From Tanypteryx hageni (lineage: Eukaryota > Arthropoda > Insecta > Odonata > Petaluridae), in NCBI GenBank assembly GCA_028673005.1, contig CM054113.1, forward strand, positions 204,963,504 to 205,027,503: a stretch of 64,000 bases of DNA, written 5' to 3'. A program made the position numbers and the translations under genes. The stretch's first letter is position 1. The number at the start of each line of letters is the position of its first letter. Of this stretch, positions 45,620-59,500 are shown one piece after another. Below the pieces are notes generated by a model. It was not told the origin of the DNA. It made no database searches and was given only the letters and a program-made list of their open reading frames with translations.

Positions 45620-48600
45620 AGCCTTAAATGTGATTGGCACTCTTGTTAAAGGGACTGCCGTTATCCATCATTGGACATTCATCAGTCACATTGCCATCAC
45701 TCCTCTTCCTTGTCCTATAGACCAACAGTCATCGGAAGTCACCCATGTCCACCAAAAAGCTTCCTTCTGTGCCAGAATCAGTCTCATCAAATGTCAAATC
45801 CCTGGCGTTAGTACTAGCCAGACATATATAATCAGTGAACAGCATTGGGAGCCTTTCTTTCTTGCACTAAACATTGTCTATGTGATCAATTCCTGTGATG
45901 CAGAATCAACGTTTGTATTCAGCATTGGTGAAATATTTTGTTTTTGGTACCTTATTATCGTTAACTTATATTTTTATACACATCTCGATTATTTTTCAAT
46001 ATTTTATCAAATAACAGTGATATATATATTATATATACATATAGTTTCTAAGCGGTGCTTCATAGGTTTATAATTTTTATAATTTTCATATTGATTTTAG
46101 AATATGTTTATTTTAAGGTGTAAAGAAATCCATATAGATAATACTGTAATCTTAAAAATATGGTATAATTTAAAATCATGGCACCAATCGCATGTTCAAT
46201 TATGGAAGTATTTGTTGCAAGATCGTGAGTTAAAAATGGCATAGTGGAGGAATGCAAAAAAGGCTGATAACTGCCTTGTTCGCTCAACTTACGCATGGTA
46301 TGCCTGTCAATAACCCCCTCATATCCGTATACAGGGTGTAAACATGATCACAGGAAGAAAAATGCCAGTAAAACTTTTAAAGTTACTAGCTGAGAGGCTA
46401 CATGTGAAGTTGGTTTTAAAAAAAATGTGGTTTGAGGAACAGAAAACGTCCGAAATTTTCTTTGCAGTCTGATGACATTATGACAATAAAAGTATAATAA
46501 GCAAAGGGTTGCACTCAACCTTTGGCTTAGTCAGACAGAATCTATCAAGACTTTGAGCAAGGTTTCAAGGAACCTGCAATTTTGTATGCAGAAAAAATAA
46601 GTATTAATGACAATAATGAATAAGCCTTCTTTCAAAATCCACTGTATAGGATCATGTTGTAGGAGTTCAATTAGCCGCTCTGAAATGTTTTCATTTCAAA
46701 AGAATTTTTATCAATCTACTTTTTGCCCAACAAAAAGTTAATCTACCAATCAAGTCACTCACTCTCCTTGTCCAAGCCAAAGGCTTAGCAAGTTTCATTA
46801 TCAGATGCTTTGGACATATCAATGTTCAGATTAATTTTGTACTGACCTAGACTTAGCTGCTCTTCCATCATTTTGTACATGACAACATGGTAAATATGAC
46901 AAGAAAGATTGAAGAGCTGGTAAATTGAGGATAAAACTGTAGGCTTTTCAATTTTTAAAAATGTAGACTCTGTGAAATTTTTTGAAGTTTTACAGTCGAG
47001 TATGGCAAGGAATCTGCTGGATTTCTTTTGCATTGAATTTAAAAAAATAAAGCCGCTGATCTATTTGGGTTTGAAATTTTACAGTCTTAAAATTTATAGC
47101 CCTAGTTGGATGTTTTGGCATGAATGATTCTTAATGTGTATGAAAGTTGTGTGTCAAATTCGATGAATGCAATTTGCCTCAAAACTATCATTTTGTTAGT
47201 TTGAATGCTAAAGCGAATAACATTGTAGTTTATACAGGCATGGAGTTGTCACACCATAGAATTGCTTTATGATGTCTATCTAATATGGCTATTGATATCA
47301 TAAAGTAGATTGATTTCTATGACAGCAGTTAACTTTAGCTGAATTTTGAAATTACCACTTTTGTTAACTCACCTATTTTTTTCAAAGATCCCAACTTGTT
47401 AGGTGTTGTCTTGTTTAGCATTATTTGCTCATCAGATGTTCTTAGTCAGATGTTAATAGTTTATATATCATGAATGTTTCAGCAGGCATCAATCTGCTTA
47501 TAACATAAAAATGGGTATCTTAAAGTTTGGGCATTTGATTAGCATATCTATCTTCCGAAAAAATTCATTAAGGAATATCTATTTTTACTTATACATCAAT
47601 AAGAAATTGCAGTCCTATAGATGCCCAAATTTCCAAGAATTATCCTACATATGATTTTGAAAACTAGTAAGTTTGAGTGTACTTCAATTCGTAAAAGCTG
47701 TTGGTAAAAACCCGTAATGTATTGAGTGCCTTTATTTTGGAAAAATCTTGGGAGTGATGACAATAATCTCTTAAAATGTGTATTCTGGCTTGCAGTCAAT
47801 ATCAGACAATAAGGTGAATTTTGCACCTACTACTAAATATGTAGCGAAGAAGTTAATCACCATCTCATTTATCATTGATTTTTGGTACATATTTTAGGTA
47901 CCATGGTAATGAACTAATTATTTTTTGTAGCTGTTTACACTTCAAACCATTTCTTTAAAATATTTTTTTTTATTGTCATAAATACTGAAACTAATATATG
48001 ATGAATTGCATCATCATTGTGTCAGACAATAAAAATAATGGTTGTTCAGCAGATAAAAATGTTGGTGACTTATTTTTATCAGTGGCATTATACTCTATGA
48101 CATGACAATAATGGATAGCGTATATTATAAAATTAATAATTTTAAGTGTGAAGAATATATTGGTACTAAAAGTATTTAATGTTGTTGAATAAAAAGTAGG
48201 AGGGACACAAATCCTTCTTGCTACAATTATACATATTAAGTTTATTATTATATATAGAACAGTAGTTGTTGGCTGTTCATTTTTACTGTTTTATATTGTT
48301 TTTGTAGTTATTAGTCAGTGTTATTTTCAATATTTTGGAGGCATATTAATTTTTCGCATCAGGGTCGTTAAAGTTTTAATAAAAGTCACTGAAAAAATTA
48401 GGTCAAAAATATTCTTATAGGTGTTCAAATTACTATATGAAATTGTTCGATCTTTTATTGAGACCTTATATCAAGTGCATAGACAATAATAATGACAATA
48501 ATATTGACAAAAATGTAAGTGTTAATAATAATCATTAATTATCAAAAAAGGACATTTGCTTCACTTGTATACAATGGGTTTCCTTCTAGATTTTTATTTT

Positions 48601-51056
48601 TATCTGTTAGATTGCTTTCTGTTGATAAAATTATAATGCTGAAGTGACTTTTTTAAGAGTTAAATATTGTTTATTCAATATACGTGGTTAATAAGACTGA
48701 ACAAGCCTACTGAAAAGATTAAGATTTTCCTACATGTATTTGTTAAATCTAGGTTTACTTTTCTCGGTAATTGGAAAAATAAATCATGCATCTTTTGAAT
48801 ATATATCATATTTAATATACTCATTGTTAAGATGCTTCCTTTGTTCGATGTTTCTCATTTTTATTGTGGCTGTTTTTCATTGAAATTTAATTTTGTTTCA
48901 AAATATGGCAGATTTGTTTTCATCGTGACCCTTATGAATAACTACTATTTGTATCTATGATTATTCCTTTAATCTTAAAATGTGCTTTTATGGGAATAAT
49001 AGAATAGTTCTTTACTAACCTTTCCAAAATTGGATATGGAATTTCTTATTATTTTTTTGAGTATTTTAACAGCCTAACCATTGGCTTCATTTTAATGCCT
49101 CCATGTTGCAGACATTTGATATTCTCTAATGTTTTTCTGTAAAAATAGATGGATTTATACAATGATATGATGTATTGAAAGTGTTTTCATTCATTTTAAT
49201 AACAAATCAGACCAGCCTAAACTTTAGTAGGAGTGGCATTTTCTTTATCATTCTTTCACTGTAATTATTTTGCAGTGGCATTGTATTTGTATTGAAAAAA
49301 TAATTTAGTTAACATATTTTCCAGTGTGTCACTGATTGTTGTTAAAATATTAAATTTATTAAGCTGTTGTACATTTTATGGTTATTGCTTTGAAAGATAA
49401 TAATTTGGCTTAAATATACCCAAGAGGGTATAAATTAAACTTATTTGCTCAAGGTACTGTAAAAACATCAACATAGTTGTTTTTACTTTTGCAATGTAAT
49501 GTTTTTTAGAAAATACTGTTAAAATATTTTGGCATAACAAATTATATGAATTAAAATTGAAACTATTCTTAATTTTATGAAAAATTGTGATCATAAAGGA
49601 GCAAATCAGAGTAGCAAATACTATAATTAAAGTAATTTTCAAAAGAATGATTGGGTTTAATTGCTATTGAAACTCAAATGCATGGCTGCATAATTGGCTA
49701 ATCTTTTAAAAACCTATTTTTGGGAATGTGTTTTACAGTTTTTGATCCATTAACCTCATTAAAACATATAAAGCATTGTTATATCTGACATTAATTTATT
49801 GAACTTAAAAAAGTCAAAAGTGTTGAAAATTTAACAAATTTAAGCTTTTAATGACATCAGAATGCATGGTTCTAGTTAAATAAAGTAGCAAAAAGTTGAC
49901 AAATAATAATGATTGACAATAATTCCCCTATGTGAATAAAATATATGCTTTATCCATTCACATACAATTGATGTATTCATAAAAATTATAATTTATCCAA
50001 GATTGTTTTCATAATACTATCTTTTACGAAATAGTGATATATGTTTTATCATGCTTTATTTGAGTTTGTCATTTTTTATAAAATTTTGGTTGGGAGCATG
50101 GTCAATGTGAATGCATTTACTGCTAAAATGTTTGTATTTCCCTAATAAAATACAATGGTCTCGTCAAACATGTCAGCTCAAGAATATACCCACTCCCAGG
50201 TGCAAACATTGAGTGCTATATATATAATATTCACTTGTCTTAAACAGAATGAATAACATTGTTACCTTCCCATTAAACCAAGCTGTGACCTCTATCTTAG
50301 CTTGCTAAATGTGTGAATGGTGTTCCTAGAGTGTAAAGCTGTTTTTCTCTTTAAGAACCTTTATAATTTGGTCAACTGTACTGTGGGGACTGGGGAAATA
50401 CCTATTCATGATTAAATATGAGATTTTATATTAATTACTCTGGTTGAAGAATAAAGATTTTTAAGAAATTCCAACTTTACTTATTTGATCAAGGATTTTT
50501 AAAAACAGAATCGATTAAAATTGGTATTTTTTATATTTCTCCTTGACAAGATTTTAAATGGTTGTTTTATTTGATGTCACAATTTGTGTAAATTTTTCTT
50601 TGTTCAAGTTACTATATTCCTTTGTTATTAGGAATGCACTTCATTTGAACATTTTTATACCATAATTATAGTATGTTAAACTGAATTCATTAATATGTCA
50701 CTTCCATTATAATTTTTTACCAGTAGAGGAAACCCTCCACTCTTCGTACCTATGTTTTACGTCATATTGTGTTTTTCCTGGAATCGTACATCTTTTGCCA
50801 TTCTGTTGAGCATTGAAATAATTCACATTGTATGCTTGTGAAGGTGATTCAAATAGCCAGTATCTTGATATTACATCCTCAACATGTTATTATGAATTCT
50901 TTGCAGTGGCATAGCTATGTTCTCCTTCACCCGGGAACAAGTCACAGAGATGCGCCCTCCTCTCTTTGCTCACTGTACAATTTTCCAGAAAAATTTAATG
51001 TGGAGAATGTGATGGAAACCCAAGCATACTATACTAGCATTTTAATTCTGCATATG
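45620..51056 (+). other. 3' region of the Skeletor-type gene and intergenic DNA
   Basis: No gene is recognised. The first canonical AATAAA after the stop is at 46485-46490, giving a possible 3' UTR of about 870 bases. The rest is very AT-rich with no mobile element I can identify. Confidence 0.5.
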
Positions 51057-51230
51057 CCGTATTTACTTGCATAATTGCCTCACTTTTTCATGCGAATTTT
51101 GTACAGCAAAAAAGGGTGGGGCAAATAAGCGGTTTTCCCCTATCGTATGAAAGTGGCCAAATCAGAAAAAAATATTGTCTTATTTCCTCATAATAGTTAA
51201 GGTGGGGCAATTATGCAAGTAAATACAGGA
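51057..51230. mobile_element. Inverted-repeat MITE, 174 bp
   Basis: The left end is CCGTATTTACTTGCATAATT then GCCTCAC. The right end reversed is CCTGTATTTACTTGCATAAT then TGCCCCACC. More than 20 positions match. An inner facing motif (GGGTGGGGCAAATAAGCG) repeats the theme. Confidence 0.88.
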
Positions 51231-51559
51231 TTATGATATTATTATTGTTTATAAACAAACGTTAATTTTCGGTCCATGCATTTGCACCTTTTCATACCTG
51301 TGCCCTGGAGCAAATGCCTTATCTACTCCCCCCTTGCTATGCCACTGATTCTCTGTTGTTGGGGAGAAATTTGTCCTGCTCATGCACTCCTTCATTGGTG
51401 GGTTTATCAGTTTTGAGATATAGGCTCAAACTCAAGTTTGTACCCTTATATTAGCATTACATACATACATTGTAATTCTCTGTTAGCTTTTAGGTACCCC
51501 AATCTAAGCTATGCTATCCAAAGCTTTTCTCTTTAAGTTCTCATGCATAATTCATTCTT

Positions 51560-53620
51560 TTAAAGCATCTAATATACATTTCCTCTTCCTATCTCCTCTT
51601 TCCTAACATTCCTCCTTCTATGACTTCTTTCAGTAGACTGTTTTCTTTCAAATTTTGATCCATCCATTTATTCTCTCTGTCGTTTATTACTCTAATTAAG
51701 GTCCTTTCTTCCTCTACTGTATTCAGAACTTCCTCTTTCATTCAACTAACTTTTCTAGTCTATGTCATACCCACATCTCAAACCCTTCTAATCTGCTTAT
51801 ATCTTCTGTTCTCATTGTCCATGTCTAGCACCCATATAATGCTACACTCCATATCAAGGTTTTTACTACCCTCTTTTTAATATATTTATTCAGACGGCCA
51901 GCCAACAACTCTCAGTGTCTCTTAAATTCCTCCTTAGCTCTTACTATCCTTGTCCTGATCTCTTTCATACTTCTTCCATTTTATGACAAAATACTACCTA
52001 AATAAGTAAAAAAATACCACCTGTTACAGCCTTTTCCCATCCACTGTAATATTGACCTGGCTATCCCCACTCTTGGAAAATCTCATCACTTTTGTTTTAG
52101 TCTTATTAATTTTCATCTCAAATGCCTTCGTCTTTTCATTTAAAGAAGTAATTAACATCTGAAGGACCATTTCAGAATTACTCCAATGCTTTGTCATCTG
52201 CATATCTAACTGATTTAACAAGGCTCCCTCCCACACTTAACGTCTGTTTCTGTATCTTCCCATGCCTCCCTTATAATTTCTTCGGCATAAATATTTAACA
52301 ACCCTGGGGAGAAGGGGCAACTCTATCTCATGCCTCTTCCTAGCATTGCCCAATCTGATTCTCCCTCTGCTACCCTTACCTGGGTAGTCTGATTCATGTA
52401 TGTACAGATTTCTGATTAAACATCTGTCTCTCCAATCTATCCCTATTTTCCTCAACACCTCCATTAGCTTAGGCCATACTACTTCATCAAATGCCTTTCT
52501 GAAATCTACAAAGCACATCCTGGTTGTATTCAATGTCTTTTTCTACCAATGTCCTCATCACCCCTTTGACATCCATACTGCCATGAGCTTTCTAAAACCC
52601 AAAATGGTCTACACTTACATAGCTATTAGCTTTTGCTTTGAACCTCCTGTTCAAAATCCTGAGAATAACTTTAGATGCATGCAAAATTAAACTGATTGTT
52701 CTATAATCCTGTTATTCATTTGATTTATATCTTTTCTTTAAGGGAATCAAAATTTATCTTGTGAATTCCTTTGACCACTCTCCCTCATCGTATATGTATC
52801 TTACAGCACAATTTATGATAATTCTCTTTTCCCTAATTCCTTTAACATTTCCTACTGCTTTCTTTGATCTCATATCTCTTAGAGCCTTTTTGATCTCACT
52901 ATTCAATATTCTCACCCAAAAATGTCGCAGTCTACATCTTCCTTCCTCTCTATCTCAATAGATTCTGGTTTCAAAATCTTTAGCATATAACTCCTCAATA
53001 TACTCTATCCATTTATTCCTCACATCCTCTGGCTCAAATTACAGTTTGCTGTTCTTGTCTTTAATTGTGATCTGAGTATTTCCTTTCTTGTATAACTGTT
53101 AAATCCTTCATTTTTTCATACAATAAGTCTATTCTGTATTGTCTCTGCAGTTTCTCCATATCCTCACATTGTCCTTTCCACTGCAACTCTCTCAATTTTA
53201 TAGTTTCTCTCCTAATCTTATTGTTTAAATCACTATACATTCCTCTTCCATATTCTGCATTAACCTGCTTCCACCTCCTCTCTTCCATCTTTCTAATCAT
53301 TTCCTATTACCCATGGATTCCTTATCTTCTTGGACTTTACTTTCCCTATTATTTTATTCATGCTTTCTACGGTGCATGTTTTCATAGTCTCCCAGTTGTC
53401 CTCAACCATTGTTTAACTACCTGCATTTTCTGAGGCTTACAAAACAGCCTCCTGATAATATTTCCTCTTTCTTCCTTTGAGCACTTCTAAATCCCATTTC
53501 TGTACCCTGTCCTCTTTACTATTTTTTAAAATTTCAAACAAGAACTCATGACCACCAAATTGTGATCAGAGTCTGCATCTCCCCTGGAAAATTATGTGAG
53601 TTCAATGCGCTATTCCTGTA
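51560..53620 (-). pseudogene. Non-LTR retrotransposon (LINE) remnant
   Basis: The - strand shows in order DADSDHNLVV (end of an apurinic-type endonuclease), FVDFRKAFDEVVWPKLME and IRYADD-like RYADDKAL (reverse transcriptase motifs, catalytic YADD near 52191-52211), INKTKTKVMRFSK, and a C-terminal segment like LIWSVALYGCWTW and GKRGDRKRK. Frames shift repeatedly. The clade was not determined. It lies between the two convergent genes. Confidence 0.88.
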
Positions 53621-54624
53621 TGTCATCTATTGACATGGTCTGGCAGACGGCAATATCGTTGCTTTGAAAACGTGCAGAATGGAACGTCGTCTACAGCGTT
53701 TTGCCTAATTAGCTGTGATTTGTTCTTATGTGACATCACGAAAATGCTGATTGTGTCTGGATGAGACTGATGAGGCCCAACATATTTGTTACATGATCAT
53801 TGATCATAAAACTGAGGGACCTATTCCAATTTGAATGATTTATAACTTGCATCTGCATTTTTATTGTTTTGTCTTTACTTAAGAGGCAAGTTATGGAATG
53901 GCACTTTTTTTGCGACGATTCATTGAACGTAAAAACCAGGAAAGGTCATTATTTTAAGACGTACTAACCAAGTATGTATTTAAATGGAATGGAATTGGAA
54001 CCTTGAGAAATCGACATACCGAAGAGGAAAACGTGCTAATGAGGAACATACTAACCAAGTTCCACTGTATATCTTTGCCTGTTGTGATGCAAAATCACGT
54101 ATTTGTAACTATCAATTTATTTCTTTTACAAAAATTTATCATTTTCTGTCCTCTTTCCTAGGCCAAAATTCCCAACCTTGCTACCATCCTTGCCTTGCCT
54201 CAGTACAGCATTTCAATCCCCCATGATTACCAAGTTGACCACCATGGGTGACCTTACCAGGAGCAAATGCTTCAGCCAGTGTAGCTCTAAAGGTATTCAG
54301 AATAATCAAGCCAGTCTACCGCTTCAAGGTAGTAGCCCAAAGATTGGATATTAACATTACTGATGGCATAATTATTGAGATAATTCATAATAAAATAATG
54401 CAAGAATTTTTCATATGATATAAAACATTTCTAATGCCTTAATTGATTTTCAGTCCAAGGTTTAATTATGAATGTGTATGTGAACATTTACATCTAGATT
54501 TTGGAATCAATCCTGAAATATGAATCCCATAGCATATACCTTTAGCAACTAATGATAAATCTGCTCCTGTAGTCTTTTGCTACTTTTAATCTCCTGATTT
54601 TCTCATCCAGTTGTGGTATTCCTA

Positions 54625-55257
54625 TAGGTACATTCACACTATATACATGTATATGACAAATCCAAATACAAGTGTGAGACTTGTCCTAGATTTGTATACA
54701 ATTTAGTATATACAAATCTAATACAAGTATATACATATTATAAAAGTATAAATTTTTTAAGCATTCACATTTGGTTAGACAAGTCAGTAGACAGTATATC
54801 TTCGAATGAGGAATATCTGTTCATTTGTGCTGCTTCAAATTATGTAATTAACAACAAAGTAGCAAAAAAGAAGAAATGTCGATGGTGGATAAGAAATTTT
54901 TTATGCAAAAGAAGTAGTAGTAAATGAATGATTTAAAAATCGAAGACCGATAAGGTAAACTAATAGTAAACACACTGTTTTAAGTCACACACAAACTCAA
55001 CACTACTGCATGTAAACATTGTAGAGTGACAAATGAGAGATGATTTAGATCCTACAGCGCATGTGTGAGTTGGTGGATAAAATCAAGTTTCCCATTTGGT
55101 GCAGAAGGTTCAGATTTGTGTAATACTTGTCTCATACAGTTAGAGCATGAAGAAATCTTAGACTTGTCTTCTACACATCATATACTTTTCTAGATTTCTA
55201 TTTATATATGTATAAGATTTGTATTTATCATTCATGTATATAGTGTAAACACACCTA
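54625..55257. mobile_element. MITE with long imperfect TIRs
   Basis: The element spans 54627-55255. The left end is GGTACATTCACACTATATAC and the right end reversed is GGTGTGTTTACACTATATAC, both followed by ATGTATATGACAAAT-like sequence, with TA flanks. There is no coding capacity. Confidence 0.82.
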
Positions 55258-56338
55258 ATCACTTACTCTTATTCATTGTTGTCCTCATTTCAAAACTGAC
55301 TGTGAATATATCTTCAGTAGTTTAGAATGATTTCTTCATTTCAGAAATCAAACTATTCTTTGGTGTTGTTAAAATTACTACATTTTTCATAAATTCAACT
55401 AAGCACAGACCTTTCCCTTGACTTTCAAGAAAAAATTCATCTTCAAACTACTGCTTTCTGGCTATTGAATAAGTCCATTAATTTGATCACAATTAAATAG
55501 AATTTGCTCGTAATCACTCATGATTATTTTGACACCAAATTAGTGAGTATTTAGGAAAATAGACTCATTACTATACTGAAAAGTCTAGAATGCTACTTTT
55601 AATAATGTTATAATTATAGTTTATGGTTGATCCACACTTATTGTTCCAAATCTGACATAAAAGTAAGATTTCTTAAAATTATATATTTTTTTGCTCTTGA
55701 GGTCAATATAATTCAAATATAATGTCCGAGTTAACGCTTATCATGAAAAAAAATTTATTGAACTGAGATGCCTTGAATACCTCATCATCTACATCTCTTA
55801 AATCAAAAATAGATAGGGTCATGGTACCATTCTGCAGTATTTATAAGCACATTCAGGTGAGATTCGGATTCTTGTCTTATGTCCAAAGTAGCATTAATGA
55901 AAATGTTGTGAAATGTATGAATAGATATATCGCTGGTTATTAGATGGTCAAAAAATAAGCAAAAAATGATAGGGAAGAGCAATTTCAAGTGATTTATTAA
56001 ATTCCGAAAAAAATACTTTTTTTAAAAATTCACACTGGTCACATTATGTTTCTCCCTCCTCCCCCCCCCTCCTTGCTAAACATTACAAAAGGAAACTTTC
56101 CGAAGGAATTAATTTAATGATTCCTTCCCAAGATACTCGAAATACAATGATTTGACGACCGATACATGTTTAAAATGCTATAAAAAGTGTTGAAAAACAA
56201 AATTCATTTTTTTCTTCTATTGAGACTAATTCTTCACATTCCGAATATTTTACTGTGGTCTCGAACCCAACGAACTTATTCCCTCAGCCGGCCCTCTCCT
56301 TGGATTCTCTCCAAATCGATAGCAGCTCTCGTCTTTTC
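55258..56338 (-). other. 3' side of BHMT and intergenic DNA
   Basis: No gene is recognised. For the - strand BHMT transcript a polyadenylation hexamer (TTTATT as read on +) lies at 55993-55998, about 340 bases after the stop; this is a candidate only. Confidence 0.45.
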
Positions 56339-56528
56339 CTACTTGCGTCCTCTGCTCTTGGTCGCGTGGCTCTCCAACTCTTTGAATTCTTTCTCCGTCG
56401 TGGCTTCGCTCTGCTGCATCAGCGACTTGCTGCCGGCTGTCACACCCCAGTCATCTGGATGAGCCAAGGAGGGACAGTAAGGGCGGCCGGATGCTGGCAG
56501 AAGTTTCTCCCAGTATTCCCTGCTGGCC
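56339..56528 (-). CDS. BHMT: BHMT last exon
   Basis: Residues 251-313 and TAG. The acceptor is CCTTCCAG. It contains [24 protein letters not shown] and a lysine/arginine-rich end (TKSRGRK), the C-terminal oligomerisation arm of BHMT. Confidence 0.95.
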
Positions 56529-59500
56529 CTGGAAGGTACAGATGCACCCGATTTGAGGGGGAGTTTTTATTATCCTCGACGGAAACGGATGACGAAGTCA
56601 ATCGGCTCGATTCGATGACCTTGGAATTTTCGGAGAGGGTAGTCAAATGGTGTCACCTTATCGCAAAGATAACTGGGAATGCGCCAAGAAGTGAGGGGAC
56701 GACGACCGCCAAGTTCAGAATAATGGCGGTGGTTAAACAGTAGTTTCCATTTGATCGCAGATTTTTCATTGCGGTCATGCTTTCAAAGTAAGATCAGTAA
56801 TATGAATCCACACGACTATATAGATAAAAGCCTGCACCTTAAAGTGATAAGTGGTAATACCGTGGAATATTTGCGCGATGAAGATGAAATAGGAATTTAG
56901 ACTTTATAGAATGGTTTTACTTGATGCGAACTAGGTTTGGGGACTCGAAACCTAGATTATTATTTTTGGAACTATTACTACAACTACTCTGAAGGCTTCG
57001 AGGGAATGAGTGGTATTGCCCGACTGAATACTAATTTTTAATGTTTGCTTTTCTCGATAAGGCAAACCGATGTTGGTGGTGGCGGCATAAGGGGAGAACG
57101 AAGCTTCGATGCGTCGCATTTCAGTTCGTACGCGATTTCAAAACGCTGCCAAAAGCTCTCCTACTCTCACAATCGGCAAAACCCGAGATTTCTACGTAAC
57201 AGCATGTTTGGGGAAATTACTGAACATTCCGCGGATTTTGTTATTCGTTCCTTTTCAGCTCTTCAGGCCCGCGTATCCCACGATTTTCCCGATCGTGATT
57301 ACTGAAAGATTTTTCCAAGGTACAACCGAAAGAATTAAATGGCAAAAACTGAGAATTTTTTTATCAGAAGAAAATTAGGCGGCCATTTCTCATTTCGCCG
57401 AAGTGTATTACGGCGTAGAGATGTGAACTTACCTCGCCCTGACCCATGGTTTGGTGTGCATCAGCAATCCTCCGCCCCACAAGTCATGCTTCTCGGTGGC
57501 GGCTGCCTTCCTGCCGCGCTCTTTCATCAGTTCCTCAGATACAGCTCTGGAATAGAAGTGTTTTTATTTTTTTTAATATCTCAGAGCTACTCGTTTAGAG
57601 CGAGCGACATTAAAATCCGAAAAATAACGTACTTTTACTAGGGACGAGTAATGAATACAAGGAAAAATTACAGGCAAATTATTACAATTGCCTTTTGATG
57701 ACATACGAATGGGGTTATATTTTAAGTTTCCTTCAGAGGGTTACAGAAGAGTTGCGCTCACTTAGTTTCCACTAATATTTCACCCTTGAAATGATCAAAT
57801 ATTTTAAATAAGTAGCTATTGAATAGTATTCCACTTTCCTTACATATTTATTAACAACGTACTCAGCATTTTGAGCATGACCTTTACATATTAGTCAGTC
57901 TGTAAAACCTAGCACATCATCGCAATGCATTTAACATATTTGTCGGAAAATACTGGCATATTAATCGCGATACAATATAATATGCTATTCAGATTTTATC
58001 AGCGTTCAGTCATGCGTGACGTTTTTCGATTATTTTTGCATGTACATACTTGGCCACGGAGATATTGGTTCTCTGGTAAGTTTTAATACCATTTTGGTTG
58101 AGTTCGTAGTATAACTGTATATGCGAAATGATAAACACCTCACCTTATATGATAAGGCTCGAATCCGCAGCATCCACCTATGTAACGCACTCCAAGCTCA
58201 TAAGCATCTCTGGCGTACTTTTGGATATCCCATCGACTGCAAATACGCGGCTCCAAGGCTGTAACGTTTCAGGTATTAAAATTAAATCTTTAATACTTGC
58301 AGCTGAAATGATATAAAATACTTAGAAATTTTCGAAATATGTAAACATGGAGAATAATGGTGAAAATAAAATGGAGAGATAGGATGAAAAACAAGGAAGT
58401 ATAGGAGAGAAGCGAGTGATTATACAGACTATGGGAAAGAAGAAGACAAACTGGATCAAAAATTACCTAATTATCAATTATCTAATTGATTAGATGAAAA
58501 ATGAGGGTGGAATAGGTTTCAACTGATAGACGATCTGAAAGGAATAGAGAGCTACCAAGACATGAATAAGATCGCGGAAATCAGGAGCATGTGGAGAATC
58601 ATTTTTAAACAAGAATAATCACGGATTCCAGAACAAATAATTCTCCAAAAAATAACAAAATGATTCAATGCTGTCATCGAGGCTCAACATTTCACATGCT
58701 TGACGCAATGGGTATTGAAAATTTTAGAGAATCAAACATCAAAATTTCTCTTTCGTTCGAAATGGATCGATGTTAAAATAACGTCGCGATTGCAAAAAGA
58801 ATTTTTTTTATAATTGGAAAATATGGCTACAAAGCGCTATTTTCCTTCCCCTGAACCAAATTGTAAAATTCATAGTACAATTTCTTTGAGTGTTTACCGA
58901 AAGGGAACTCCGGCAAATCAATGAATCCTTGTTTTCCGGCGTCAGGGGTGTGGTAGGCCAGAGGCTGGGACATCAGGTATGCTTTAAGTCCAGCCCTCTC
59001 CAATCCTTCCTTCATCAGTCGCAAGGTTTGCAGGGATGTCGCTGGGTCGAAGTGGCAATTGACACCCACTTTAAGCCGAAAAAGAAAAAAACATTTTAAC
59101 GTCCTGAAAGCAATTAACAGATTATTAAATTCAAGATCTTTTGTTGGAGGAAACTGCGGCCATAATGTAAACGAAAAATCTTATTATTATTCTTCCTTTT
59201 AAGCATTTAGAAAAATTATTTTTTTTTACTAAACATTTCATGTTTGTGACGGGTTATATGTTCCTGAGACATTGAAAAAAGAAAAACCCAACAATAATTG
59301 TTTTCTGACAAAACCCAAAAATGTAACAGAAATTCTAGGACAAAGCTAACTGGGATATAATAGTTTAAGAGGCTTTGATGTGTGGTAAAGTTGAAGTATT
59401 TGTTACCCTACATCAGGGGCGGACAACCTGGGCCTAAGCAGGAGCCACAATACTACAATGGACATCACCGAAGAGCTGCTGTAAGATGCAATAAGCTGAT

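Noticed and set aside
56255..56743. 162-codon + strand frame
   Set aside because: It lies opposite the last BHMT exon and is its shadow.
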